Source: Paraphysomonas bandaiensis
Lineage: Eukaryota; Chrysophyceae
Direction of reading: 5' to 3'
Assembly: GCA_965644295.1 (NCBI GenBank)
Contig: CBFFRP010000419.1
Coordinates: 124,001 to 188,000 of the forward strand
DNA: 64,000 nucleotides
A program made the position numbers and the translations under genes. The notes beneath the pieces were generated by a model that saw nothing but the letters and a program-made list of their open reading frames with translations, was not told the origin of the DNA and did no database searches. Of this stretch, positions 10,980 through 22,964 are shown piece by piece (the stretch's first letter is position 1; every line of letters starts with the position of its first letter).

Positions 10980-13650
10980 CCAATGATATTATAATGCCAG
11001 AGTGCCGCAGTGTTGTGATGTGTATTTATATCCCAGGCGCGTGTGAGTGCTCTTATCTGTTACGATTCATCAAACTACCTACCCTGACTGGTGTTGCGAC
11101 ACGAAGACACTCGCCACATACTTTGGCTAGCTGCTGAAACCAATACAGAACATCAGCAGTGTGTGCAATTTCATATCGCTCCAATTATATCACAATAAAA
11201 AATATATGTACAATCTCATAAACTCCAATTAAACATTTCTATCCCCTCCCCTGCTCCTCTGTAGAAGAATTATTCTCATTTAATAGTTCGGCACGTTGTA
11301 ATAGTTAACATGTCGAGGATTTTCTTTATAGTTTACCTGATCATGTTCCTAAGATTCCTGAATTCACAAACTATTGATATTGATAAAACAGCTTGCATCA
11401 TCTCATGTCTAATATCTCAAATGTCTCAAGTGTGTTCTAGTAGGTAGTAGAGTATTAGAAACAGAAGTTCAATGACGCAATGTCATCAAAAACTATATAT
11501 ATTTAATATTTGCAAGGCTGGAGAAGTTTACTGAAAGCATCTAAGTTTGATATCTATTCTGACAGAGATGTGTATTACTCAGTACATATTGCTTCTTTTT
11601 TCTTATAATACAATCACTGAACAGTGAACTACGTTTGGAGTATCTTTGTATATGCACGCCAGCTCAAACAGTACTCTATACCTCTACACATGTATCTATG
11701 TACAGTAATTCTCTTAATATAATATATATATCATAGTGATAAGAAGAAACATCTGAACGATAAATGCATACAATAGTAGAGAGTTTTTGGAGCTCGGTTG
11801 AAAGTGAACCAAACAAGTATGAGTGCAAAGTCTGTTGGGTAGATGACAAATTAAGATTCTGAATAGTTACAACAATTTAAAGAACCACACAGTAACACAT
11901 GATCAGTGGGAAGAGTCAATTAAGAAGTATTTGGGCTGTCTTCACTACCGGTGATGTGTTGCTGTGTGGTTCTTTAAATTGTTGTAACCATTACGAATAT
12001 TAGAGTGTATACAATAGTGAGGTGCATTGTGTGGATGGTGAGAGTGATTTGTGTATAGTGTAGCTCATATTGTGATGTAAACAGAAGATACGACATCCGG
12101 CCGGTAGAGGTCACAGTGAAGTATGTGTAATACGATAAAATTATGTGTTGTATTGACAGCTTATATTCCACTATACGTGATAGAAAAAAGCTTAGTTGTG
12201 ACCCTATATAGCATATTCTATACACATATAACGTTCATGCACATGCAGGTATTATCTCTGCACTCTTTTATAATATCATACATATCCATCATTAGTACTC
12301 CCTCTGGTAAGAACGTTGGCACGGGTAGCCCCCAAGGGTTCCTTTGAGTGCGATTGCTTCAAGTAAAGCACAAGGACTCATACTCTACCGATAGAAACAG
12401 TATACTGTGGCATGAAAACCCAGGGCTTCCTATAAAGTTTTTTTATTGATGCAAATCATTTTCGTATAACGGAGGTTGTCATGCCACAATACTCGTGCAT
12501 TACAATTTTCAGATGTTAATAACAGACAAAAATAGGGGTGTAGCTCTAATGAAGATATGCACTTTTCTAAAACTAGGAAGCCATGCAACAACAAGGATAT
12601 TTTAAAGAAAATTCCAGGAATATTCCACAGCAGCGGAGCGCAACCTATGCATGACAATGTCTATTGTCCATCCCCATAGACAAGAGAATAGAAAAAATGC
12701 AATGGTAACATGTATGGTGAGAGAGAAAGATGTCGAGAAGGATAAGAGACGATCTAGATGAAGTATCTGCCCATCTAGTGCAATTAACTGACTCATATAT
12801 CCCTCTGTTGCTACATTGATCCACTCTCACACTCCCAGTCGTCAATCATACGAGTGGGTGATCTACGAGCAAATGGAAAGCATTTTAATGATCGACAGTG
12901 TACGTTAGTTGCAATTGTATAGCAACTCATTGCAAGGATTGCTTGATGAGACTGATACACCCACCGCTTTGCATGTACAGTATATCAATATATAAAAATA
13001 CCATATTTTTATAAATTAAAACATCTAAATTCTACTTGAATTTCATATGAATCCACAACAATATGCGAATTTGTATATTTAAAATCATATACATTATTGT
13101 GCAGAATCATATAAATACCCTATTTCTAATCAAAAGTATCATTTTTGTTTTTGGAAAGTCCTTATTTCTACGATTTTATAACTACTGTTGTATAGAGTAC
13201 GGAATACGGTGCATCGCCAATTTATGCTGTCATGTGTACCTATGAAGATGGTACTACAGCACACATCAGCAGTACAGTACTACTTATTTTATATAGCAGA
13301 AGATACCATTATGTACTTATATAGTTGGTGTTACCTGTACTGATCTACTGCTGTAGGTGTACAATGTATGGTCGTTGAGTATCATACATGAGCGACAAGT
13401 ACATACACAGACTTGCTTTCTGTCATTGCCAGTGCAGAGGATCCAACATATACCACAGTCATTACCAGCCCACCACCTTATCAATCTGATAATTGCATCA
13501 TATTAATCATCATTCAGTCATATACAGTACTTCTCTACCTTACATCCCGTACATACATACATACATACACCACCCACACAGCCTCCATTACATACATATG
13601 ATGCATAACACACACCATATGAATCAGATAAGACTCTCATAGCCAATAGA
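10980..13650. other. Intergenic region, 2.7 kb
   Basis: No supported gene. It contains a foldback repeat (separate entry), AT-rich tracts, and an ORF-poor stretch. Near the F-box gene there is a CAGCAGTACAGTACTAC cluster at about 13267-13283 with GTACTG at 13337, and an (ACAT)n run at 13550-13570. Minus-strand open frames at 12430-12845 have no recognisable domain. Confidence 0.35.
11866..11988. repeat. Foldback (inverted repeat), possible small MITE
   Basis: The left arm begins GTTACAACAATTTAAAGAAC at 11866 and the right arm ends at 11988 with its reverse complement. The arms are about 37 bp with one or two mismatches (…CACACAGTAACACAT against …CACACAGCAACACAT) and a loop of about 48 bp. 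No clear target duplication is seen. It could be a miniature foldback transposon or a structured RNA element. Confidence 0.6.
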
Positions 13651-15075
13651 ATGAATAACAATAACTTTCCTATGGAGAAATTCAATTCTCCTGTGCTCTT
13701 ATTCCGTATACCTCACCAGTTGCTAGTGTATATATTCCATACGATGCTATCACTGGATGATATGTGTCGTTTGGATACAGCAATATGTAATACTGAACTA
13801 CGGGATTACTTCTTGTATTGTCTGAGGAGTGCTGTGTTTGTTGATAGACCAGAATTAGAAAGAAATAGTTGGTTTTTGACGTGGACCTCACTTCGCCAGA
13901 TATCATTGACGCACTTGAAATGCAAACCTGGAACATCTACTCATTCCCAAGCTGGCGATGTGACAGACTCATGTGTATCGAATGCTCTACAGACTCTTAA
14001 GAGCCTTGACCTCAGTGGTTGTTTTCATATATCTCGAGCTGGGTTTGCCCGACTTGCTAAGATATGCCAGTCCCTGGTGGCTGTTGATTTAAGCGGTTTG
14101 ACTTTAGCTGAAGAAGCCTCCCGGCTCTTTGCTCGGCACTGTCCTGGATTGCTGGTTCTCAATATTTCTGAATGCAAAGTATCCGCCTCGAGTGTGCAGT
14201 ATATTTCTAGAAATAGACCGGGTCTTTTATCATTTGACCTTAGCTGGGGGTTTACCGACACAATTGCAAGTGTGATTGGCCTGTTTCCTGGAGTAAGGTC
14301 ATTGCGATGCAGCAACTGTGTCCTCACAGATAATATCTTGCTTTTAATCAGCAAGACCAGTAGTCAATTGAGGTACTTGGACATTGGGGATGAGTGTTGG
14401 CGTCGTATGGGGCACTATCAAGACCACTCGATTGTACAAATTGCGGAGCAGTGTAAGATGCTACGTCATGTGGAGTTTAGCTGCGATGTGGGTGATGATG
14501 GCATCACCGCTTTGGCTGTTAACTGCTCTGCTCTCGAGTCTTTGTCTCTAGCATACAACAATAAAGTGACTGATAGTGGTGTGCGTGCTATCCCGCACCA
14601 CTGCAAGCACCTAGTTTCAATGGAATTGAAGTCATGTGCTAAAATAACAGATGTTGTACTTTTTAATATCGCAACCCACTCACCTGGCCTTGAACGATTT
14701 TTCATGAGCGATATGAAGAACATAACTGATGTCGGTTTTAGTGTGCTTACGAAGTGTTGTGTCCGTCTGAAGGTATTGTCAGTTGTGGACTGTGATGATA
14801 TTGGTGACGAGTCTTTTTGCTCAGCTGCGGGTGGAAAGTATATAGATTCGTTAAATATCAAGGGCACCGCAATCACAGATGTCGGAGTGGTCACTTTAGT
14901 AAAGTCCATAAAACAACTTAGTATATGTGCCCTTGAGGATCTGAAATGGGTTAGTATTAACCAATCAGCCATAGACTCTCTAGTCGAAGTTTACCACCCC
15001 AACGTTCGTAAAAAGTGGTTATCCAGCAGCGATTTTGTATTTTCAATTCGTGCACAGCTGCGATCAATATGTTAA
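13651..15075 (+). CDS. F-box/leucine-rich repeat protein
   Basis: Single-exon gene of 474 aa. Residues ~15-60 (LLFRIPHQLLVYIFHTMLSL and following) resemble a degenerate F-box; from ~75 to ~440 run cysteine-containing LRRs of the FBXL/AMN1 type, for example LKSLDLSGCFHISRAGFARL and LESLSLAYNNKVTDSGVRAI, with consensus LxxLxLxxCxxITDxGL. Such proteins are normally substrate receptors of SCF ubiquitin ligases; that role is inferred from the family. The ATG at 13651 is the first in a long open frame, and a GC-rich coding composition stands out from the AT-rich flanks. The upstream region holds an ATAC-type tetranucleotide run and CAGTAC words. Confidence 0.75.
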   Translation: MNNNNFPMEKFNSPVLLFRIPHQLLVYIFHTMLSLDDMCRLDTAICNTELRDYFLYCLRSAVFVDRPELERNSWFLTWTSLRQISLTHLKCKPGTSTHSQAGDVTDSCVSNALQTLKSLDLSGCFHISRAGFARLAKICQSLVAVDLSGLTLAEEASRLFARHCPGLLVLNISECKVSASSVQYISRNRPGLLSFDLSWGFTDTIASVIGLFPGVRSLRCSNCVLTDNILLLISKTSSQLRYLDIGDECWRRMGHYQDHSIVQIAEQCKMLRHVEFSCDVGDDGITALAVNCSALESLSLAYNNKVTDSGVRAIPHHCKHLVSMELKSCAKITDVVLFNIATHSPGLERFFMSDMKNITDVGFSVLTKCCVRLKVLSVVDCDDIGDESFCSAAGGKYIDSLNIKGTAITDVGVVTLVKSIKQLSICALEDLKWVSINQSAIDSLVEVYHPNVRKKWLSSSDFVFSIRAQLRSIC

Positions 15076-15626
15076 ACTGTATTATAGAATTATTGAATTT
15101 GTATTGACGACAATATACATGGAAGAATGATCGATATCTGTAGTGGTCAGATTGTGTGTATATTGTGCTGTGACGTATACCGTATACCTGCGACATCGCA
15201 GTTTATATCTTTGTATTTACTGAGTTTAGTTTAATAGTGTAAATTTAATAGGTTACTAGTGTAAATTTCCCACTTATAGAGTTTATATTTGAGTATAAAA
15301 ATATGATGTTCTTTTGTGTTGTCTAGAGTTAGGGATTGGTTGGCGCCGCACGAAAAAAAAGCCCGGGTTTTAATAAAGGTACTACAATGCATACTCCTTC
15401 GAAACGGGACAGTTACTATTATACGGGACATTAGTGTCTTAGTTACTGCTGCTGTTATATAGGAAATAAATACAAGTAACTTACTAACACACATAGCCTG
15501 GCACTTGGTTGTATCATATCATGTTAGCGGAGAAGTACTTCCACTCAAAAGAGTTTGTTACAAAATATTCAATATTTTAGACACGATATTCTACAAATAT
15601 ATAAGAATACTAAGAGATTCATGTTT
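15076..15626. other. Convergent intergenic region
   Basis: 551 bp between the 3' ends of the F-box/LRR gene and the Nudix gene. AT-rich; I see no gene, repeat or structured element worth naming. Confidence 0.4.
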
Positions 15627-16536
15627 CTAACTTCCTTTTAAATATAAAAGCGCTAGTGCCGCGGCAGCTGTCCATTGCACCTCCACAAACCGCCCTTCTG
15701 TTACGGCCTCTTCCAGCTCCCGTAGGGTCAGCCGCTGGATCGATTGTGCTTCCTGTTTACTATCCGCATCTGCGACCAACACAGCATCTCTCTCAGTATC
15801 AGTATCACCTACACAACCCTGTACTAGGAAAGTATTAACCCATCCAACACCTCTATTTACATCCGTGCGGTATCTGCCTAGCGCCTGTATACAAAGAAAT
15901 TAGAGAAAGTTACAGCAATACTACATGTGGCTAAAAATAAAGTTCACAAATGGTAAATCGTACCTTCATATTACGAATATCACAGCTCAGTTGAAGTTCT
16001 TCCTTAACTTCTCTAAGAGCAGCATGTTCCGGTGTTTCACCTTTCTCTATGAACCCACCCACCACAGCCAAACTAGACCCCTCTAACGCATATTTAGTTT
16101 GCTCAAATACAACAAATTTCCCATCCTCTTCATGAAGTCCTTTCTCTCTAACCAAGACATTAACACGGTCACCATACTCCACCCATAACCAGTCATTAAT
16201 AACACTCTTATCAGGTAACTGTCTTGCATGATAATCCACACGCATACGATTCGATTCAAGTAAACATATACGACTTAATGTTTCCATATCTTTCGACCAT
16301 AACGGTCCATCATAATGCCCATAGCTTAACTTGCATTCACTAGAGGGATCTACTGAGACAGTGTCCTTACGAAGGTGTATGTTATCAGTGGATTGAAGGG
16401 ATGCATCTTTATACAGGAGATATATGATGAAGAGGATGCTACAGAGTGCACAGAGAGTGATGAGATGGAATGGTTTGTAGTCACCTGTGAATTTGTTGAT
16501 TTTTGACATATATGGATGTGAGAAATGAGCCTGCAT
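15627..16536 (-). CDS. Membrane-anchored Nudix hydrolase-like protein
   Basis: Two exons on the minus strand, 16536-15964 and 15884-15627, joined in phase 0; 276 aa. Residues 25-42 (LITLCALCSILFIIYLLY) form one hydrophobic segment following a basic N-terminus, so the protein is probably a signal-anchored membrane protein. The Nudix box begins at Gly161: GGFIEKGETPEHAALREVKE, matching Gx5Ex7REUxEE; the usual Gly near the end is Gln (EELQL). Exon 2 adds LGRYRTDVNRGVGWVNTFLV, consistent with the Nudix fold. Nudix enzymes hydrolyse nucleoside diphosphates linked to another group; the substrate here cannot be told. It is divergent from the RRM gene across a (GTAT)n array. Confidence 0.8.
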
Positions 16537-16729
16537 AGTGCCATACCATGATTACATTACAAAGCAAGATCCTGTGCATGTATGTATGTGAGTGTAGGTA
16601 GAGTATGTTGGAATTGATGTGTAGTGTATGTAGGTGTGGGTCGGCGGCCACACCCCGAGAGGAGCGGTCACCTAAGTTTTTTTGGAGACTCCATACCAAA
16701 TGGCGTCATCCGGGGTGAGATATTCAAGG

Positions 16730-17203
16730 TATGTAGGTATGTATGTATGTATGTATGTATGTATGTATGTATGTATGTATGTAGGTATGTAGGTATGTAG
16801 GTATGTAGGTATGTAGGTATGTATGTATGTATGTATGTATGTTTGTATGTATGTATGTATGTATGTATGTATGTATGTATGTATGTATGTATGTATGTAT
16901 GTATGTATGTATGTATGTATGTTTGTATGTATGTATGTATGTATGTATGTATGTATGTATGTATGTATGTATGTATGTATGTATGTATGTATGTATGTAT
17001 GTATGTATGTATGTATGTATGTATGTATGTATGTATGTATGTATGTATGTATGTATGTATGTATGTATGTATGTATGTATGTATGTATGTATGTATGTAT
17101 GTATGTATGTATGTATGTATGTATGTATGTATGTATGTATGTATGTATGTATGTATGTATGTATGTATGTATGTATGTATGTATGTATGTATGTGTGTAT
17201 GTG
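16730..17203 (+). repeat. (GTAT)n microsatellite
   Basis: An uninterrupted or nearly uninterrupted tetranucleotide array of about 470 bp, with GTAG variants near the left end and two GTTT variants at about 16840 and 16921. It lies between the starts of the Nudix gene (-) and the RNA-binding protein gene (+). Open frames reading MYVC repeatedly through it are an artefact of the array. A short ATT run (17230-17250) follows it. Confidence 0.98.
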
Positions 17204-17289
17204 GTATGGTTGTTTATTGCAATGGTTAGTATTATTATTATTATTATTAGTTAGTCGCGTATCTCAGTATCGCTTAACTATTATTTCTA

Positions 17290-18624
17290 ATGGCCAGTGA
17301 AGGCGAGGCAGTAGTGACCGGTCCATTTGACGAGATAGTTCATGACAATGATCATGAACATGATGAGCAGCAGCATGAACCCTCTCATGAGGTAGCAGAG
17401 CATACAACTCATGAGAATGAAGGGAATGGAAATGATAGAGAGGAGGAAGGAGGTCATCAGAGGGATGAAGATAACGGTGATAAGAGGAATGATGCGGAGG
17501 AAGGGCTGCCAAGGAAGAATCTTTATGTAGCGAACCTCTCATACGATGTACGTATATATATATATATATGTGTGGTGTGGAGAGGGAGGCTGTATATGTA
17601 TATGTATATATATGTGGTATATATGGATTCGTGTGAGTGCGTATTCGTATGGATATATTGTATAGAAGTGCGTATTGGGATGCATTGAATACTTGTGTAT
17701 AAGTGTGTGGGTGTGATGTGCTAACGGTGGGATGCAGACTACTGAACAAATGCTGGAAGAAACTTTCTCTGCATTTGGAGAAATTACTTCGGTGGAAGTT
17801 ATTAAGGAGCCTGGTACTTCTCAGTCACGGTCAGTATATGCTCTTTGAGGATTTCTCATTTGATTTAATCGGTTAGTGGTTTCGCCTTCGTCGGGTTCAA
17901 AAACGAGGACGAAGGAGACGCTGCCGTTGCTGCTCTGAACGGTTCTCAAATTAACGGTCGGACTGTGCGTGTGGAAGTAGCCAAAAGAGCAAGAGGGCAC
18001 CCCAAAACTCCTGGCAAATGTAAGTTACCTGTGTGATAGGGTATGCTGTTGATTGTAATTCGATGTCTCAATTAGATCTCGGCCCCCGGGCAGCAAATAC
18101 AAGGCCTCCTCCTCGTGATAGACGGGATGATTATCGAGGTGGTCGTGACAGCTATCGCGGACGGGATGATTACCGCGATAGACGGGATGGCTACCGGGAT
18201 AGGCGTGACGACTTCCGCGGGGGACGTGACGATTATCGCGGCGGAAGGGATGACTACCGTGACAGAAGGGGACCCGGGTACGGCGGTGAGAGAGGAAGAT
18301 CTCGTTCCTATGAGAGACGTGGACCTCCCGGGGGATATGCGGACAGGCCTCCTATGCGCTACGATGACAGAAGACCTCTATATGACCGTAGGTACGATTC
18401 ATGAATTGGGAATTCGCGTTGTGTTCAACTTAACTTGTGGTGCAGAGGACCTCCTCCCCCTGTGGACAGGTGGAATGGTGGTGGACGCCCTCGTAGCCGC
18501 TCTCGATCAAGGTAAGCTTATCTTCTCTTCGTTATTTTTGTTTTACATTCTGTCGCACATGCGCAGAGACCGTGGAATGGGTAGACCGGACTATCCTCCT
18601 GGACCTGCTGGCAGGCGATATTAG
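17290..18624 (+). CDS. RRM and Arg/Asp/Tyr-rich RNA-binding protein (SR-like)
   Basis: Six exons: 17290-17547, 17738-17829, 17877-18019, 18076-18391, 18446-18511 and 18567-18624, giving 310 aa; all junctions are in phase. Acidic, His-rich N-terminus (residues 1-75), then one RRM with RNP2 LYVANLSYD and RNP1 GFAFVGFK; the RRM is split by two introns. The rest is a run of DDYRGGRD-type units, then SRSRSRDRG and a Pro/Gly end. This layout resembles SR and Tra2-like splicing factors or RGG-type mRNA-binding proteins in the nucleus; which one cannot be decided. Intron 1 is unusually long for this window (190 nt) and rich in TATA and GT repeats. Confidence 0.85.
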
Positions 18625-20576
18625 ACGACCTTCTCGAAAACCACATCTCCGTTTGATAAGTGTGCTGTCCTACTGAACTTGCAAAACTAGCCGTAAATGT
18701 TATCCCCGGTGGTGCGGAGTATAGTTTCATAGTCATGTTTGAGTAGCTCGATTCCGATTGTTTCAGCATCCAGTTGTGGGCTGTAACTCTCACAGCACCT
18801 ATCGAAATTCAGTAATCAACGATGTAACAACTAGCAATTACGCACAGATGGTTTCCCAATGTCATGTATTCTGGGCGGACGTAAGTGCATCTCGTCACAT
18901 GTGTAGCTAAGTAGTCGATTGCGTCTCGGCACATTTGACTTCATTGATGTCGATTCTTTTACATTTCGTAGCACGATTAGAAAATATGAACACTCAACAG
19001 GTTGAGTCATTTCATCATCTGGACGTCATGTCTTTGCGATCTCGGTCGGTAGGAATCTACAAATTGTATATACCAATATTATAATTCACGATAGATTCAA
19101 TTTTCCGCTACATTGACGACAGTGGCAATAAGAGTCCTTAAAATTTATATATTGTCTATTTTGTTCAAAGGTTGTAATCGTCTATGATTCCAGTGGCAAG
19201 AAAATATGAACACTGTCTGCGATAGAATATACAGTAGCTCTGTCGAACAGATAATGTAGCCGTCAAAGCTGTTAATCTGTTAATAACGTTAAGAAGTATG
19301 AGAGCCCTTACTCGCTGCATTTATTAACTTAAGCTTATAGTTAGTGCAGTATTGACCAGGGCTGCGTAACAATTAATTGCATGGGATATACGTAATAATT
19401 GCAATTATAATTGCTCGCTGGAAGGTTGCATTTAAATTGCAATTAATTGGCAATTATTAACTATATAGTATAAGCAAATAATATTAGAAATAGAAGTTGG
19501 AAAACATTAAGGGCGATGGTTAAGATTTATGTTAAGAGATATATATATAGTGAAATTATGATGTTGTAGCACTGTGATTTAGGAACCACGTCATATACCA
19601 ACATCAACATTCTGTTCAAATATCTTTGACAGCTACTCTATTTTCAGTTTATTTGTATAGTTGTAATAGCAACTCCTATAATGTAGGCATCTATATTCCA
19701 GGGCCTGGTAACCATTAATAGTAGCTATACTGTATTCTATGTAGCAATGAAATACAGTATAGCTACTAGCGATAGGCTTTACCAAACTTCAAGTACGCAC
19801 GTAGAAGTTGGTTGTAATTCAATATCATTTGAACCTGACTGAGAAATAGAGGCTGATAAGACAATATATTATTTATTCAATATTTACCACTACTTCTCGA
19901 CATACACACCACGACGATACAAAATCTTGTGTAGTTATGTTACTTTTAATCCTATTAATTATTTTTTTCTTTCAATTTATAGTAATGCCCTAAAAATACT
20001 CATACTTCTATTTTATTACTATATATTTGTTTTATTAAAGGGCATATATATATTGTATATAGTATATTTTTATTAAAGGTGTATTTTATGTAATATGTAA
20101 TATATAGTATAATTACTACTTATTACTACCTATGTTTACTAAGGGCGCCAACATGAAGCGATAGCGAACTGAAAGCTAAAATAGGGGTGAATTTTTTTCC
20201 GCTGATTTTTTCGTCATTGTGCGCACATAACTAACTATAAAAGTGGAAAGTTGAGTAGTGTCCGCTTCCTACTTGTTGGAATACATCTGGTACTCTACGC
20301 TTAGAGGATAATGCTGTGCCATTACGACTAAAGCAGTAATATATAGTATATAGCCATTAATCAATATACAACTATATGGTTATGACACTGAAGTATCGTG
20401 GTAATTCAAACTACATACGTGAAACAGTGAATGTTATTAAAATGATGCGGGTAATTTATTTTGTTAGTCATAGTCAGATTAGACGGTATACATTCTGTAA
20501 AAAATCTGAGGCAAATAGGCAGATTTCAAGAATGCTTCCTTGTTACAGAATTCTTGTAATTGCTAAATGACTAAAG
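18625..20576. other. Intergenic region with hAT-like fragments
   Basis: About 1.95 kb without a supported gene. A CAGGGCTGCGTAACAATTAA terminus starts at 19357 and is followed by AATTGC-rich sequence. At 19698-19713 the word CCAGGGCCTGGTAACC matches the hAT remnant at 420-435, where it encodes GYQAL on the minus strand, so this may be a second hAT relic. A strong hairpin follows (separate entry). The rest is AT-rich. Confidence 0.45.
19719..19768. repeat. Perfect 18-bp stem hairpin
   Basis: TAGTAGCTATACTGTATT at 19719-19736 is followed, after a 14-nt loop, by its exact reverse complement at 19751-19768. It lies just downstream of the hAT-like word CCAGGGCCTGGTAACC. It may be part of a decayed mobile element or a transcribed hairpin. 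Confidence 0.75.
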
Positions 20577-22211
20577 TTAAAATCCCGTCCCATAATTCAT
20601 GGGTTTCCTTTCAATTTCTCTTGCTTTAGTGGCGGAATATGGTGGTATCTCCAGAAGACTCGAAGTCTCCATTGTAGCTACTTCAAATTTATCACGAGAA
20701 GCATCCCTAGACTTCAAGCCAGACAGCTTATTATCAGAATCTAAGCTACTAGCTGCAGAGCTAGAGATATCAGAGTCAGCATCTGGTATTGAATTCGATT
20801 CTCGTGCTTTATCTACGAAAGGATGATAATGTTCGATAAAAGTTTCATCGAACGAATCTTCTCCCATCTCCCTCGCACTCATCCTATACTGCCCCATGGT
20901 TGACGGCATAACGATATCAGGAGCAGATATAGACCTTCCAGCTCTACCCTCTTCTTGATCGATCGCTTGATAGACACCATTCTCCAAATCACTGGGGAGA
21001 TTCAACGAACCAGATCGTTTGGCATCCATCAGGCTGGTGAATGACCGCGTGCGTCTACGGAACACATTACGGAAATGTCTCCTACGACGCCGTATATTGC
21101 GTGCCTTCCTACGACGTAGACTTTCCACCGTTCCATCATCCGGGATTTCTTCGTCGTCATTATCGTCCTCATCATCGTCCCCATCATCATCTTCCAGAAC
21201 AGCAGTCGATACTACTGTGGCAAGAAACATAAGCCCACATCCTAATATTTCACTGTAGGACAGCACTTCATTGAGAAACAAATATGCCAAAAATACAGAC
21301 ACAGGAGCCTCCAAGCTAGTGAGCAACGCTGCTCGAGATGGAGGAGTATACATCTGCCCAAGAGTACCAAGAAGCAGAGCAGCTGGTTCGGAAGCCCCTA
21401 CCATGAGAATCATGTCCCAGCCCTTCAGTAGGTCGGTCAAGGGCGGCCAGGATAACCACTGATCTGCCTCAACGTACACTGCTGAGGCTGTACAAAGAAT
21501 CGTGGTCACAAAAAAACTCATACATGTGAGGTCAATACAGTCTGTTCGCTTAGCTGCAATATCTGAGGCCATAAACGAACATGAAAAGGCAATCATGCTG
21601 AAGAAAACAAGAACATCTCCGGAGCTAATTTTGTCAGCACAGGACTCTCCATCAGAAGAGGTCATCGCATCCACACAGCCGGAAAGAAAGAAACCTCCAA
21701 CCAGACACATTCCAGCTGCTAGCCAAGTGTGCAAGCAAAAACCACCCGATCCGGGTAAGAACTGCTCAACTGTTGGGATGAGTACAACATACAGACCGAC
21801 AATAAACGCTGCTTTCCCGGCTGTAGTGGATATCATACCAATTTGCAGTAATTGATTAGCTGCAAAGTTACCAATACCACATATTGTACTCCAGAAGCAT
21901 AGAGTAAATGTATAAGAACTAACTTCTAATGGGAGTAATTTTCTAACACATTCGGTGACTCGATTAGCTAGTGTCCTGTTATAATCCACTTTACCTGATA
22001 TATTAGTCTCTATAATTGATTGAAGCCATGACCTAGCACTGAATAGGAGTATTGTGGATATAACAAACCGACATGCGTTATAAGTCATAGGCCCAACACG
22101 TTCATCCATAGCATACTTCTGTCCCACATAAGACACACCAAAAAATATTGTGCTACATGCCAGTTGACCCTCACTGATTGATTTCTTTGACCACACTGTG
22201 TGAGGTGACAT
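20577..22211 (-). CDS. EamA/DMT-family membrane transporter with charged tail
   Basis: Single-exon, 544 aa. About ten hydrophobic segments fill residues 15-340 in two halves, including TTAGKAAFIVGLYVVLIPTV, the most conserved stretch of EamA (10-TMS drug/metabolite) transporters, and SRAALLTSLEAPVSVFLAYL in the second half. The first half ends at a soluble linker near residue 185 and begins with SISEGQLACSTIFFGVSYVG. After the last helix comes an acidic block (EDDDGDDDEDDNDDEE), an Arg-rich block and a ~170-residue Ser-rich cytosolic tail, longer than bacterial EamA proteins (about 300 aa). Substrate unknown; the family exports small metabolites. Divergent from the gene at 22965. Confidence 0.85.
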   Translation of the reverse strand: MSPHTVWSKKSISEGQLACSTIFFGVSYVGQKYAMDERVGPMTYNACRFVISTILLFSARSWLQSIIETNISGKVDYNRTLANRVTECVRKLLPLEVSSYTFTLCFWSTICGIGNFAANQLLQIGMISTTAGKAAFIVGLYVVLIPTVEQFLPGSGGFCLHTWLAAGMCLVGGFFLSGCVDAMTSSDGESCADKISSGDVLVFFSMIAFSCSFMASDIAAKRTDCIDLTCMSFFVTTILCTASAVYVEADQWLSWPPLTDLLKGWDMILMVGASEPAALLLGTLGQMYTPPSRAALLTSLEAPVSVFLAYLFLNEVLSYSEILGCGLMFLATVVSTAVLEDDDGDDDEDDNDDEEIPDDGTVESLRRRKARNIRRRRRHFRNVFRRRTRSFTSLMDAKRSGSLNLPSDLENGVYQAIDQEEGRAGRSISAPDIVMPSTMGQYRMSAREMGEDSFDETFIEHYHPFVDKARESNSIPDADSDISSSAASSLDSDNKLSGLKSRDASRDKFEVATMETSSLLEIPPYSATKAREIERKPMNYGTGF

Positions 22212-22964
22212 TGATTATATCCTCTTGTCGAGTATTAGCTTAGGGCTAACTGACCAGTTGTATATATATGTGTGTGTGTATAAACAGATTAGATGCTTGA
22301 TAACAATTGCAAGTATTGATAGAGGTATAATCCAGATACGGATATCAATGGATTGGAACTGTTTCTCATAGTCTACCTGTAAAGATAACATTGCAACTAC
22401 CCTGTTATGATAGAGTGTAATTTGATCCATTAAAACATGTGGCTTTGCATGAGGGTCCAACTGTTCCTGTCAGATTATTCCACATTTTGGGAACATAGAA
22501 ACCTCATAAACTCCCTATTTTACTCTCTATGACATCCAAAATATGGAGTATTAAGGACAATCTCTACAAAATATGCAAAATTTAAAGGGATTATTCAGTT
22601 TTTATCATAAATGCATAGTTTTCTACATGCGTATCAACAGATGGTGGTGAACGGTAGGGTTCTAGAATACGGTGACCTTGAAGGTGTGCTCTGGTATGAT
22701 GCCGTACCGCTACATTGAAGGGGTTGAGGAGTACGATTCTCGCAGTACACACTGTACCTGGATGTATGTGTGTGTACTGCAGAGTACAGAGAGCAGTAGC
22801 AGAGAATAGAGTAGTGCATATATAACAGTTCATGTCTATAAGTACATGTATATCAGTACAATAGATCGTATATCAATCATCACATACATGTACCACCATA
22901 ATATAAACTGCCTGTTAAATACACACCTCATCCATACAGTCATCTATATAGAACTGCTTATAAG
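22212..22964. promoter_or_regulatory. Head-to-head upstream region
   Basis: 753 bp between two divergent starts. It contains a block at 22690-22860 with CAGTAC (22743, 22854) and GTACTG (22773) words, like the cluster before USP40. No gene is supported; open frames here overlap on both strands and carry no domain. Confidence 0.35.

Noticed and set aside
12430-12845. Overlapping minus-strand frames of 64-75 codons
   Set aside because: AT-rich, mutually overlapping, no motif and no splice partner.
16819-17300. Three overlapping frames of MYVC repeats on the plus strand
   Set aside because: Translation of a (GTAT)n array; all three frames are open for the same reason.
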